15,000 bases of DNA, from positions 16,013,796 to 16,028,795 of the forward strand of contig NC_135562.1 in the NCBI RefSeq assembly GCF_964340395.1, in the 5' to 3' direction. Every line of letters starts with the position of its first letter. Position 1 is the first letter of the stretch. This DNA comes from Glandiceps talaboti. Lineage: Eukaryota > Hemichordata > Enteropneusta > Spengelidae. This document shows positions 1-10,913 of this stretch, piece by piece. The notes beneath the pieces were generated by a model. It was not told where the DNA came from, did not search any database, and saw nothing but the letters and a program-made list of their open reading frames with translations. The position numbers and the translations under genes are program-made.

Positions 1-1236
1 AGACCCCATTTGTAAACATTGAAAACCGAATTTTGTTGTTATGGAAAGTCGAACCTATACTTTAAGTCACAGGTACTAGTTTATATTTGTGCCTATTTAG
101 GTAGAAAGTTGAAACCAAACAACAGATGTGTATTAATGTTAAAACCGTGGGCTGAGTTTTTTCCCGTTCACCTCACTGTTCAAGCTATATACCTATACTC
201 GATATTACCTTCCAGTGAAAGTTGGGTTCTCAAAATTCCTAGTTAAACGCCAGTGTTTACATTAAAGGTTCACGCATATCCCTATCAATAGTGTCGCAAG
301 GATTATTTCAGGATATTCATTTGGTCTTACTCAACTTTTTCTATCTTTCTGCCACAGAATTATTATCAACGCCTACATTTCAAATTTAATGTGGCCTTGG
401 CCTTCACGATTCATACATACTGTACGTGGTATTCAAAGAAACAATTGTTATCGTCCACAGAACCAAGATTTGAACTTACCTGATCTGGGGAAAGTTATCA
501 AAAATATATCATCCGGTTGTAATTTAACGTTCTGCACCTTTTCTCGTGGTAACGTTCTGTGTAGTACGACCGTAATGAGGCCTGTGCTTATAAGACAGTA
601 CTATAGTGTACTTGATATGGGATTCACGAAATCTTCGTACACTGCGATAGAGTTGATAATCAAACTATTTTATTTTAGCAGGACGTTCAGACTAAAGGAG
701 AACCCGAGTCTGAAGAGAATTATGCGCAGAAGTGTGATCACCAACCTTGACTATAATGCATCAGTTAGACGAGTGAATTTTATTGAGAATGCAAATAACG
801 CTATTGCAACTGTTTAGCCTTGGTTACAAGACTGTAAGTGTAACAAGCCCATGACATCGGTACAACGCCGTAATCATATAAATGATGTGAATTTCAGCAT
901 GAACCGATTATAAACCCTGACATTATAAAAAAAATATAGTAGCCTCCTGACACGTGACTAAGGAAAGTAAGTAAAAAAGAACTAGAAATTATTTATTGCG
1001 AATTATATTATACCAGTATATTGATGGCGCAAATCGAGAGATCTGATTGGTCTAGACATCGAATTAGCGCATCTAAAATGAGCGATAATGCAAAGTTGGC
1101 ACACGTCTAAATTTTGATGTTCACTGTCCGTCTACGAACGTTGTAGTCCGTACAGGGATGGGGGCACAAATGAAACCAGAAAATGTTGCGTCTTATCTTG
1201 TTTCCGATATTTTAAATATACTGGTATAATATAATA
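1..1236. other. No supported gene
   Basis: AT-rich sequence with one 142-codon plus-strand open frame (389-817). Its peptide is rich in Arg, Asn, Ile and Ser, has no motif I recognise and lacks splice or promoter support. An inverted CCAAT box (about 1046-1050) and an E-box CACGTG (about 951-956) are visible but common. Nothing firm. Confidence 0.5.
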
Positions 1237-1345
1237 GCGATAAACCACCCCTGGGAATGGTATATCACTCGGTTTTGACCAGTGAACGAAAAATATGCAC
1301 GAGCGATAGCGAGTGGTATACCATCCCCAGGGGGTGGTTTATTGC
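1237..1345. repeat. Foldback with 35-bp imperfect inverted repeats (MITE-like or hairpin)
   Basis: The left arm (1237-1271) starts GCGATAAACCACCCCTGGGA. The right arm (1310-1345) is its inverse, ending AGGGGGTGGTTTATTGC, with a handful of mismatches and one indel. The 38-nt loop starts GTTTTGACCAGTG. The arms contain the strongest GC block in an AT-rich region. It may be a small non-autonomous transposon or a hairpin transcript locus; no flanking duplication was clear. Confidence 0.65.
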
Positions 1346-1592
1346 TTACATTTATGATCAATTTAGCCAAACCGTGTTTCCAGCTGTGAATTTGTTTTCC
1401 GAAGGCATTTTTGAAAGAGACATATTTACTAGTATTTTTGCTTAAGCTATTACAAAGGCCAATAAACACTACGTACTGCAAAATACGGTGAGTCAGAAGT
1501 ATGGTTGATAGATCAGTCGGAACGCAGGTACGCGATTTGACCGTTAAATGCACTTGCGCAGGTTTTTCGCGCATGTTTACTACTGTCACAAG

Positions 1593-1616
1593 ATGGCCAG
1601 GACCGGGGTCAGACCG
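1593..1616 (+). CDS. Candidate short first coding exon (MARTGVRP) with consensus donor
   Basis: CACAAGATGGCC is a strong Kozak context (A at -3, G at +4). Eight codons follow, then GTGAGTACT, a good 5' splice site, in phase 0. The local sequence is GC-richer than the flanks, as promoter-proximal first exons often are. An AG at 1739-1742 would continue the frame for about 80 codons to 1988, but its pyrimidine tract is poor and the peptide is unrecognised. No promoter element is decisive. Weak support. Confidence 0.2.
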
Positions 1617-4600
1617 GTGAGTACTATCACTTTAGCATCCGTCCGTATTTGAGACATCCTGCATTTGTCATGTTTGTGTACTTGCTACATTTTTACATCG
1701 ATAAATTCTCATTGGTGTTATGTAGATATTTTGTAAATCTAGGTCGATCTTGATGTTTTGAATGCAATCCTACGAAAAGTTTTGTCGCCATTTACGCAAA
1801 TCAAATCCGTAATTATCGGGTCGATATTTTGCGTTAACAAATGCGTCCTAAAAACAACTATGACATGCCATATATCCGGGTATACTTTTGGGTTGTTTGT
1901 TATGCAATTTGTGAAATTTCGCTTTGGTTCACGACCTTTCCAATGGTTTACAGTGATTTGGAAATTCCGTGTTGAAAGTGTGAGATGACCCGGCATGTGG
2001 AGATGCACAGTGTAAAACGAAATCGTTCGATTATCGAATTTTCAATTTAATCATTAGAGAAATTGTATATTGTTCATCATATTTTTAATTTTGCTGTTTC
2101 TGCCTATAAACAAGACCGTCACACATCGAATGTGATGCAAGTTTTCCTATTCATAAATTTTAGTGGCATTTGCTAACCACAACAATATTGTTACTGTGTA
2201 TCATGTGTTGGAATGATTTCCCGCTAAAATTATCCATTATCAGTAATTTCCCCGCCATTTCCGATCATCGATTAATTTCCATCTTTAGCGATTATGTAAC
2301 AATGATGTTGACTCTCAGGGGTAACAACATAGTTATAAAATCTGACATGTCTCCATCTTTCTTTTTTTTTCCCTAGAATAATGGTCAGTGATTTACTAAC
2401 ATGCCACTTCATTGAAATGTGTGGTCCAAACTTTAGTATAGTATCACATAGTATCAGTGATGTTTAATAAAGGGTTATGACTGATATGACACACTGCTGT
2501 TGATCATCTATGGAGAACAATAGGTATTGTTATATTTTTAACTTGTCCACATTCTCTGGTTTAATTTATTTACTCGCTTGACTGATATTGATTAACTTTA
2601 TTTATGATGATTTTTCAAACTTAAATGGGAATTGATTTACAGTATTAAAACAGAAGAATCTATTATGAGTGATTAATAGTTTCAATCATTATACTTTTTC
2701 ATATTTAGTTTTTTTTTCAGTTTTTTTTTCAATGTTATTTCCTACTTAAACTTAGCAAGCATTTTATTTTACCAAAACATTAACCCATGATTGTGATACA
2801 CCTAATATCTGTGTTGGATTTACTGTCATTACGTGTATGAGGGATTCAGTTTTAGGGGTAGCTGCAGGTACAGTACCAGTAGTAACAATATAAGAAACAC
2901 TTGTAATTTTAGTTTCCCCAAGATAAAACTTTTGAGGATGGCATTTAATGCCATGAAATGAAATATATTTTAATGTGCAATTTTAATACTGTTGTATTAC
3001 TTGTTAAGGTATCCTGTATGGACTTATAAAATTATAAGGTTTTCGGTTTACAGAGGGCCACATCCAGCCCTCTGGCTTATGGGACATGAAGTACGTGTAT
3101 ATAAAATAAATAAACTAAAGATCACATATATGTCTTAGTTGTAAATGGTGTTATTCCCTGCAATTTAAGGCCTCGTGTAGAAAGTTTGTAGTATCAGTGG
3201 AAAATTTTGGATTCAATAGTGCCACAAAACGGTTTTCTGGATAGAACCTAGATTTACATCGTAGAGAAGGTAACAAGTTAAATTGTTTACACCTGGAACC
3301 AAGTGAAATGGAATGGTGTAAAAGTTATTGTTGTAAAATAGTAAATTATTTACAGCAGAAGTTTTGTTTGTTTCCACAAGCAAATACAGACAGAAACTAT
3401 AGTGATTATCATGTATCATCCCACGGCATGTAGATTCAGACTATTGAAATGTAGTATTCAGGAAACCCATAGACTGAATCATTTAAACATAGCATATCTA
3501 GCAATTCTACATGTCTAAATCAGTATATGTAAGACCTAACAAAAAAAAATTGTGTGATTCCAGTTACACTAAATTTAAGAATAGGTGGGGTAGGTAGACA
3601 TTTTATTTTTATTTTATTATATATTTTTTTCTGTGCGAGTGTCTAGTTCAGGTTTTCCATTGTTTTCAAAATTGTCTGTGTTGTTTATTTATTCCTATCA
3701 GATGTATAGCCATTACAGATTGGAAGAGCATTTTTGGAATGTCTTTTTAAGTTGATGTCAGTTTCCGCACCCACTATTTCTCATCAGACAGTTTTTGCGT
3801 TTATTATTTTTTTCTCTAATTTAGGCCTAATGAGGTGTCAGAGTCTGAGATGTTGCTTTACTGTAAATGTGATTATAAACATCAATTAGTAGTTCAATGT
3901 CAACATGTTAAAATTATAGTTATTACTTTCTGCTGTACTCAGTATGTTTAAACTAGTGATGCTGCCAATGTACCACATATTATTGGAAACCACTTTGAGT
4001 TGTAGGTCTCAGGGGTTCAATGACTTTTATGTGACATTATAAAATTGAGAAATTCAAGTAAACAATTTGATCGAATGTAGGGTTTATAAAACAACTTGAT
4101 CTGTGAAATAGAGGTCATGAAATATCTTATTAAATACTAGACAGTAGATTATCATCTCCGAAAAACTCTTAGACCATGAAATCTACAAATGTTACAAATA
4201 ATGTTTGTGTAGGTGACTGTTTTGAGTTTACTTGGTCAAGACTTATTGTGAACATGATGAGACATTTATTGTGGGTTTTTTTATACTGCAGATGTTGACT
4301 CTACCATCATGTAAGAAGTACATGTCATGGGACAGCTATGAAGGAGAATGGACATAAAACTCGCATCATGGTGTAATTTAGCTGATCAACATATCTACTT
4401 CAAAAAGAGACGTGAAATGGGCAGACATGGTACTTTCAGATCTGATTGTACTGATGGAAGTTCCATTTTGAATGCTGCTCGCTCTACAAGAAATCCCATT
4501 CTGTAATCACCAAATCATTCTTGGATTTTGACTGTCCTAGTAGTATGGATGTAATCAGCCTGGTATTAGTTACTGTACGTAGCCTTGTATTGTAGGTTAG

Positions 4601-6543
4601 CTAGGTGTTGTGGCTGTAGTTATCCATGTGAAGCTATTTTCTCACCCAGATTTAACTACCACCTAGTGGAGCCATATCAACCATCCTGTGATACTATTCC
4701 TAGGATATTGGTATACCTTGACAAAACTATCATATAAACACTGAAGAAGATACATTTAGCTCAATTTTAAGATCTGCTCACCTGTATATGTTTTTCAGGA
4801 AAGAACCTTATTGTTAGAATGTTTTTTCTGTGTACTAACTTTGACAAGACTCCTTGGTTCCAGCTCAGTACCAACGTAGAACAACACATTTATTTTCATA
4901 TTCATGAAGTAAAATGGGCACAGGTAGACACTGTTACTCTGCAGCTATTGGCAAGTTACGGATGGAATTTTGACAATCAAAAATTAGTACATGTATGGGA
5001 TAATTAAGGAAGAAAATATTAATTATATTGTTGCAAATGAAAGATGAATAACAAGGGGTCTTGCTATATTCAGTTCAGGTGTATACACGCAATACATGTA
5101 CAAGACTAAAGACTATCAGGAGAGATGCAGAAAACTGTTAATAGACCAGATATGATTGTGATAGTGTATGTGATAGTGATGAGGTAGATAATGATGATAT
5201 TTGTATGAGATGGTGAGGAACTGAATAAGTGCAATGTGAGTGAAGATCATATGTATATTAGCAATTGGAATTCTGATGAAGGAAGGAATAGAGTTGCTTA
5301 GAAAGTGCATATTTTGATTTGTAGTGGTTGCTGTTGTGCAAGAGTTTGTGATAAAATTACATGTTATAACATTTTGTAGTTTCTTAAATATTATGACATC
5401 CTGAACTGTAGGTGAATAATAAGAGTGATACCACTCAAAGGGTAATGATTTAGTGACACTTCAATTTTTAGAAGGGAGAGATTTAACTAACACATAAATT
5501 AATGCATATGACATTTTCCTGAAATCTTTAGATGTTGAATCCATATTATTTGCAATCTGTTACTTTATGTTCTATGGAAGTAGAAGAAATGAAAATAAAT
5601 ATGTCCTAAAATATGTATATATTTACTAAAGCATGTTTTTCAAAAACATTGCATTATGGAGCAATATTCAAAGTAGAGATCATGTGCATATATATGACCA
5701 TAATTTCTAAATGTATGGGATTTAATAAAGTTGTTTATATTTTTAAAATGTGTATTTTGTATATTATATTGACAAATAATTCTTAGATACACCATCCTAT
5801 TCCAACTACAAATTATAAACATGCACACAAATAATTTTGTGCATATATACATCACCCCAATTTTCCCCTACCTAGTAATTCTTGTGTGCATTGGAGTGTA
5901 ATATTGAATAAATCAAATAGTATGTGCTATTTCAATTAGTATTGCCCACAAAACTTGTGGTATGGAAAGAGAAGATTGAGCAACTATAAATAAATGGTAA
6001 TAAAAGGCGCCCACAATGATGTAAAGAGAGAAAGGAAGTGAATATCTGAACAAGCAACGACTGTTGAAGAACACAGGGAGAACCATAACAAACACTAAAG
6101 GTCATCGTTGGGGGCGCTTTCAGGTCAAATATCGCGCGTTTAGGTCGAATATTTAGCAGAATTTACGTAGCCCCAATTGCTATCGATTAACACTTTCGTC
6201 CTAAACAGTGACATTACTAAACAAGTACATGGTTTGAAAGAGGGCCTCTCCGATATGAAGTCAATACGAAATTTGTTTTTGGACGCGAGAGTTTAACAAT
6301 TACAATATCATGCTGAATACGTAATGAGTTAACACTGTCGGCAACCACGGTACTTTGTCGTCGGATTATCATTTTCACTCCGCATGAAACATGCGAAATC
6401 ATATATTAATACATGTATAAGTTCACAATTTATCGAGTCATACCCTTTATTCATGTGAAAAGTAATACATTTTGATTATTTTGTGAGAAATTCCATAATA
6501 CGGGGTCACGCGCAAATTCAAATTTTAATGCGTGTAGACCCCC
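1617..6543. other. Long AT-rich stretch without a recognisable gene
   Basis: No family-level protein similarity is seen in any frame. Pyrimidine-rich acceptor-like sites occur at about 2378, 3052, 4282 and 4798 on the plus strand. They are followed by short open frames, the longest being the one after 4798 to TAA at 5005-5007, about 69 codons with part KNLIVRMFFLCTNF. AATAAA hexamers occur near 2467, 3107 and 5593. It could be the intronic or UTR part of a plus-strand transcript, or intergenic. No mobile element or RNA gene was recognised. Confidence 0.45.
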
Positions 6544-6577
6544 CGCGAAGTTTAATAGGCTCCTATTGTTCTTCGCG
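6544..6577. repeat. Compact 34-nt two-segment hairpin (CGCGAAG...CTTCGCG)
   Basis: The outer stem is CGCGAAG / CTTCGCG (7 bp). The inner stem is AATAGG / CCTATT (6 bp), separated from the outer one by TTT / GTT. The loop is two bases, so the innermost pair would open. The GC-rich outer arm stands out against the AT-rich surroundings. The role is unknown. Confidence 0.5.
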
Positions 6578-7387
<810 letters not shown>

Positions 7388-7491
7388 ATGGTTTCCGGGC
7401 TACGCTGCGAAGAAGATTTTTCAACAATAGTACCTCATGACCAGCGTCATAAAGAAAATATAACATTATACTATCTGCGAGATCCGTTAGA
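7388..7491 (+). CDS. Candidate first coding exon of an unidentified plus-strand gene
   Basis: The ATG at 7388 has G at -3 and G at +4 and is the first Met after an in-frame TAG at 7340-7342. It opens a 34-codon frame beginning MVSGLRCEED and running to YYLRDPL. GTAAGTAT follows at once, a near-perfect 5' splice site, in phase 2. Without splicing, the frame stops at the TAA inside that donor. The composition is more protein-like than the surroundings. I do not recognise the protein, and no convincing second exon was found. A plus-strand transcript continuing right would run antisense to the SULT gene. It could be a real 5' exon, an orphan exon or chance. Confidence 0.3.
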
Positions 7492-7836
7492 GTAAGTATC
7501 ACCTCCTACTCGCATATCATTCGAGATTTATTTTTCTCCGCATTCTCAATATTTCTCCTGAGTTAGACATATCTGATTGACAGCCATACCAATAAGAGAA
7601 TTGCCCTTTACGTAATCGACTTTGAGTGCGCTGTTCTTATGTCTGAGTGTCCCATGGGAGTAGTGCATTTGCTGTGTTACTACTAGTCTACTGGAACATC
7701 AACTTCCAAGGGACATACAGTGTTTGGTATATGGTAGTATTTACCATAGTGTATCTCCCCCCCCCCCCTCCCACCAGTAGCGTGCACTATGTTCCCCACT
7801 TCCGTTTTGCATTGTGCAAAGGGCAAGTAACAAAAT

Positions 7837-7842
7837 TTTAAT
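7837..7842 (-). terminator. Candidate polyadenylation signal (ATTAAA) of the SULT gene
   Basis: On the minus strand ATTAAA lies 106 bases after the SULT stop codon, in AT-rich sequence. It is the common variant of AATAAA and would give a short 3' UTR. No transcript evidence is available, and other A/T-rich hexamers occur nearby. Confidence 0.35.
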
Positions 7843-7947
7843 CTGGACAAACAACAAACTCAATTCATTTAGTTTTTATATCAGAAATGAACAAATTCCA
7901 ATTCATCAGTCTACAGAGAATATAATTTGATTACACCAATGATAACA

Positions 7948-8057
7948 TTATTCGAATTCTAGCTGTAAATCGGTTCCTTCCATCCACTTGCTATATGTTT
8001 GGTCCAAAAGCTCACTCTGGGCTACAGTAAAATATTCTTTCCAGCCTCCAACTTTGC
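7948..8057 (-). CDS. Cytosolic sulfotransferase (SULT), terminal coding exon with stop
   Basis: After the acceptor TATATTCAG, bases GC complete Gly with the G of the upstream exon. The exon then reads GKVGGWKEYFTVAQSE and ends TDLQLEFE followed by TAA (7948-7950). Joined to the previous exon this gives RRGKVGGWKEYFT, the SULT 'RKGxxGDWKxxFT' PAPS-binding motif with Gly replacing the usual Asp. KEYFTVAQSE matches the KxxxTVxxxE SULT dimerisation motif exactly. The coding length of 110 nt compares with 113 nt recalled for human SULT1. The C-terminal L.LEFE resembles the family's usual 'l.F.f/s' ending. This closes the frame of all four exons (537 nt) without error. Confidence 0.92.
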
Positions 8058-8237
8058 CTGAATATATACCAAAAATATGGATAAAACGATGAATTTCATG
8101 CACAATTATAAAAGTGGCAGTTTCAATTTATGTACCAATGTCAACTTTATATTTATACTGGATGAACATCATGATACTTGTTACTTAAAATGAGTTAAAG
8201 AAAAATGTGATTAAAATGTATGGCCAGTGAAAATAGG

Positions 8238-8396
8238 AAATTCGCTCTGGTGCAGTTAAGTTGAATTCGCCGTAGTCATGGGAAGTTTGCTGCGGCGGAG
8301 TTAAGGTATAGTGATTTCTAGTACTGAAGTTTGGGAATTCGCTCTGGCGATGTTAGGAAGTTATGATGTTAGTAAGTTCTGCTCTGGTGATGTTGG
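8238..8396. repeat. Degenerate minisatellite, about five ~22-nt units (AATTCGCTCTGGYG.NGTTAAG)
   Basis: Units recognisable by eye lie at 8238-8260, 8261-8281, 8282-8305, 8335-8357 and 8374-8396. Shared words are AATTCGC, CTCTGGYGATGTT and GTTAAG. The best-matching pairs are units 1 and 4, and 4 and 5. It lies in the SULT intron before the terminal exon. Confidence 0.6.
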
Positions 8397-8950
8397 CTTT
8401 GATCCAGGCACATTTTCTTATTACATCATAATTTACTGTAAAGTCTGTGTTACAAAAAATTGTCTTGCCGACTATTGATAACAGTTTGTTAGTTTTAAAT
8501 CCTTACTTGGTGAACTTTCATTTTATATAAATTCGAATTCGTGGTTGAAAACTCACGTAACGGCAATATATTTGGACATCAAATTGTACATGGGATTAAT
8601 ACTGAAGCGTGTGGTGCCTGATTAGCAATATATCTATTGCAATTAAAGTGTACTAGAATTGTCGGGATTTTCCTCTCCAATTATTAACTAGTCAAGTCAA
8701 GTGAGGGTGACCCCAGCGTTTGTAATGAGGTCATTGATTTAGCGATTTACTAACTTATATTGATTGGCAGTGTATATACAAATTGATACTGTGAGATAAA
8801 CTAATGCATCTTTACTGAATCTGAAAACATCATTTAATTTACAAAACTATTCCATACTTCTCTCTGTGTATATGTACTTCAAATATGCGATCGCCATTCG
8901 CATAAATTATGTGAAGCAAATCTGTTCACTTATCAGTCTATTTTCATCTG

Positions 8951-8993
<43 letters not shown>

Positions 8994-9068
8994 GCTGTTT
9001 TTGTTATTGTTGTTGTTGTTATTGTTGTGCGCTGCTGCTGTTGCTTTTGTTGTTGTTGTTATTTGTGT
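8951..9068. repeat. Imperfect (TTG)n trinucleotide repeat
   Basis: The TTG array is nearly pure at 8951-8993 and then interrupted by CTG, TTA and TTT units to about 9068. A short CAA-rich stretch (about 9083-9112) follows and could pair back with it. It lies in the last SULT intron. Poly-Leu, poly-Val and poly-Asn frames here are repeat artefacts. Confidence 0.9.
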
Positions 9069-9215
9069 TGTACAAAGACCGTAAACAACAACAAAAACAA
9101 TTATAACAATTATCAAATGTTTCATACAATTGTTATGGGACACTTTTCTTGTCATCGTCTTAGAACAATAACAACATCATGTAGGCGAATAGACACAGCA
9201 ACAAAGAATACATAC

Positions 9216-9399
9216 CTCTCCTAACAAAGGGTGAATCTTCTGGGTCGATATGCATCATTCGGCATGTAGCATCACTTCGTGCATTTGAGTTTTGCTTCAT
9301 CTTTTCAAGCGAGCACAGATCAGCTATTTTGTCTATGACACTGTCAGGGAGATCTTTACCAAGAAACTTGGCAACATTCTTCACATTACCCTTTAGATC
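9216..9399 (-). CDS. Cytosolic sulfotransferase (SULT), penultimate coding exon
   Basis: The 184-nt exon encodes 61 residues plus one base. The acceptor is ATACTCAG before GAT (phase 0) and the donor is G before GTATGT (phase 1). The peptide runs DLKGNVKNVAKFLGKDLPD, then a segment equivalent to 'v..i...tSF..Mk.N', here CSLEKMKQNSNARSD, and ends SPFVRR with the G of the next Gly codon. The terminal R-R-G begins the PAPS-binding 'RKGxxGDWKxxFT' motif, which is split across this junction as in vertebrate SULTs. The human SULT1 equivalent I recall is 181 nt with the same phases. No stop or frameshift is visible. Confidence 0.92.
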
Positions 9400-9829
9400 C
9401 TGAGTATAAATTATAAAATATATAGTTTCACCTTCGTTGTCTACAGCCGAATACTAATCATCATATCGTAACATAATACCTTCTCAATGACAACTCAAGT
9501 TTTATAATTGTACACAGAAGACTAAGCAAATAATGTTTTGTGGTGATGATTAGCTGTCAATTACTCTACCTAGTTTTCGTGTCAGTGCTGTTTTATGCAT
9601 TAAAAGGGCCATGTTTCAATCCCGGGGTCGTCACATTAGTGTTACCCGAATAGTTATTACATACAATCATTCTTTTGTTCTGGACTAACTTTTTTCATTA
9701 GTTCTTACAAACAGCTGGTTTTCATACTTAGATGTTAATTCTTACTACAAATAAATGCAAAGATATTTCCAAAATGGGGAATATATCTCATATTTTTTTA
9801 ACATGAGACCAAGATGGAAGCCGTGGCCC

Positions 9830-9872
9830 AACAAACAAGCAAACAAACAAACAAACAAACAAACAAACAAAC
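9830..9872. repeat. (AAAC)n tetranucleotide microsatellite
   Basis: About ten AAAC units; a shorter AAAC/AAAT run follows at about 9896-9913. It lies in the SULT intron between exons 9216-9399 and 10587-10693. Open frames reading NKQTNKQT or VCLFVCLF are repeat products. Confidence 0.93.
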
Positions 9873-10517
9873 TCAGACACACAAAAAAACCACACGCAAA
9901 TAAACAAACAAACAGTGCAATACAAATTCTAGCTATTTTTGAAAGGGGTGTAATCCGAATCATATAATTTACTTTGTTTGGCCCATTGTCCTACTCGTAC
10001 TTTTACTGCGAGTATAAATCTTCAATGTCCCAGAGGTGCGCCCATGGGAAGGTGCACGTGAACGATGTTGAACAGTCAACATTAAGGGGTCACATGTTCA
10101 TGAACAAATCTCAAAGCATTGTTCCACCTTTCCGTCAAAAATTCATTAAAATGAAGGTTAATAAAGGCGTGTACCTCTGCCAGGCTTAATGAAATTTCTC
10201 TCATCATGAGTTACAGGAATAATCGATTGGAGTAATCTTACAAATCATCCACCAAGCTTCGAGCGTGACATTTGTAAACGTTGATGGATGTTTTCACCAG
10301 AAACGGCCTAAATAGCGCCCTCACAAGCGAAAGCTATATCAGGGTCCTATAGTGTGTATATTTATTTGAGTGATGGGTCCGTTTTTGATTCACAACTGAT
10401 CTCGAAAAATTGGTTATTGTTTGCGTCTGGGCGGCTCACTCCCACCTAAAACATGTCGGGGGAAGGGGATGGAAGGGGGTGAGGCTAACATTGTGACATC
10501 TTTAGCAATCTTGTTGT

Positions 10518-10535
10518 AATAAGCTTAAGCTTATT
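10518..10535. repeat. 18-bp perfect palindrome AATAAGCTTAAGCTTATT
   Basis: A perfect self-complementary word with two overlapping AAGCTT sites, flanked further out by TAGCAAT (10503-10509) and ATTGCTA (10533-10539). It lies about 50 bp inside the intron after the SULT donor at 10587. Function, if any, is unknown. Confidence 0.6.
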
Positions 10536-10586
10536 GCTATCAGACATGTGATAATATTTAGCTAAACATGTACTCATTACACCTAC

Positions 10587-10693
10587 CCTTACTACATCTT
10601 CGTACTTTAGGAAAAGAACATTGTCTTCATTTCTTTTGTTCCACCAACAAATAACGTGACTGTTCCAAGTACCGTAATCCTCGGTTGAGAAAG
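10587..10693 (-). CDS. Cytosolic sulfotransferase (SULT), internal exon (YGTW..H..WW / FLKYED segment)
   Basis: The exon is 107 nt and follows the acceptor TTATTTTAG. Its first two bases (CT) complete an Ala codon with the G left by the upstream exon, so the phases agree. The peptide contains DYGTWNSHVICWWNKR and then NVLFLKYEDVVR, which match the SULT 'YGSW..HV..WW' and 'vLyLfYEDmk' segments. I chose the end at AGG with donor GTAGGTGTA because the segment from YGTW to the end is then exactly as long as in SULT1A1 (30 residues). An alternative donor, GTAAGG, six bases earlier would remove two residues and keep the frame. It lies 2954 bp downstream of the preceding exon, across an intron packed with mobile elements. 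Confidence 0.9.
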
Positions 10694-10745
10694 CTAAAAT
10701 AACAAAGAAATGACAAAAACTCACAATATAGTTAGTTAACTATAG

Positions 10746-10913
<168 letters not shown>

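Larger units (their letters stand above)
8058..9215 (-). other. SULT intron (1158 bp), phase 1
   Basis: Donor GTATGT, acceptor TATTCAG. It contains the TTG repeat near its 5' end and the degenerate ~22-nt minisatellite near its 3' end. No other feature is supported. Confidence 0.87.
9400..10586 (-). other. SULT intron (1187 bp), phase 0
   Basis: Donor GTAGGTGTA, acceptor ACTCAG. Contents seen are the AAAC microsatellite, the 18-bp palindrome and a G-rich stretch at 10458-10482. An open frame on the plus strand at 9974-10189 (71 codons) has no recognisable motif and is probably chance. Confidence 0.85.

Noticed and set aside
389-817. 142-codon plus-strand open frame as a hypothetical gene
   Set aside because: No motif, no splice or promoter support, and composition not clearly coding. 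A protein search would be decisive: a conserved hit would restore it.
1739-2008. Overlapping open frames on both strands (76-89 codons)
   Set aside because: Both strands are open over the same stretch, which points to locally few stops rather than coding; neither peptide is recognised.
4338-5007. Two short plus-strand frames sharing QHIYF (near 4386 and 4879) that might be diverged duplicates
   Set aside because: The shared block is too short and the flanking alignment too poor by eye. A dot plot of 4340-4510 against 4830-5007 would decide.
8866-9155. Poly-Leu, poly-Val and poly-Asn frames resembling low-complexity proteins
   Set aside because: Caused by the TTG repeat inside a SULT intron.
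9745-9967. Frames reading NKQTNKQT or VCLFVCLF
   Set aside because: Caused by the AAAC repeat inside a SULT intron.
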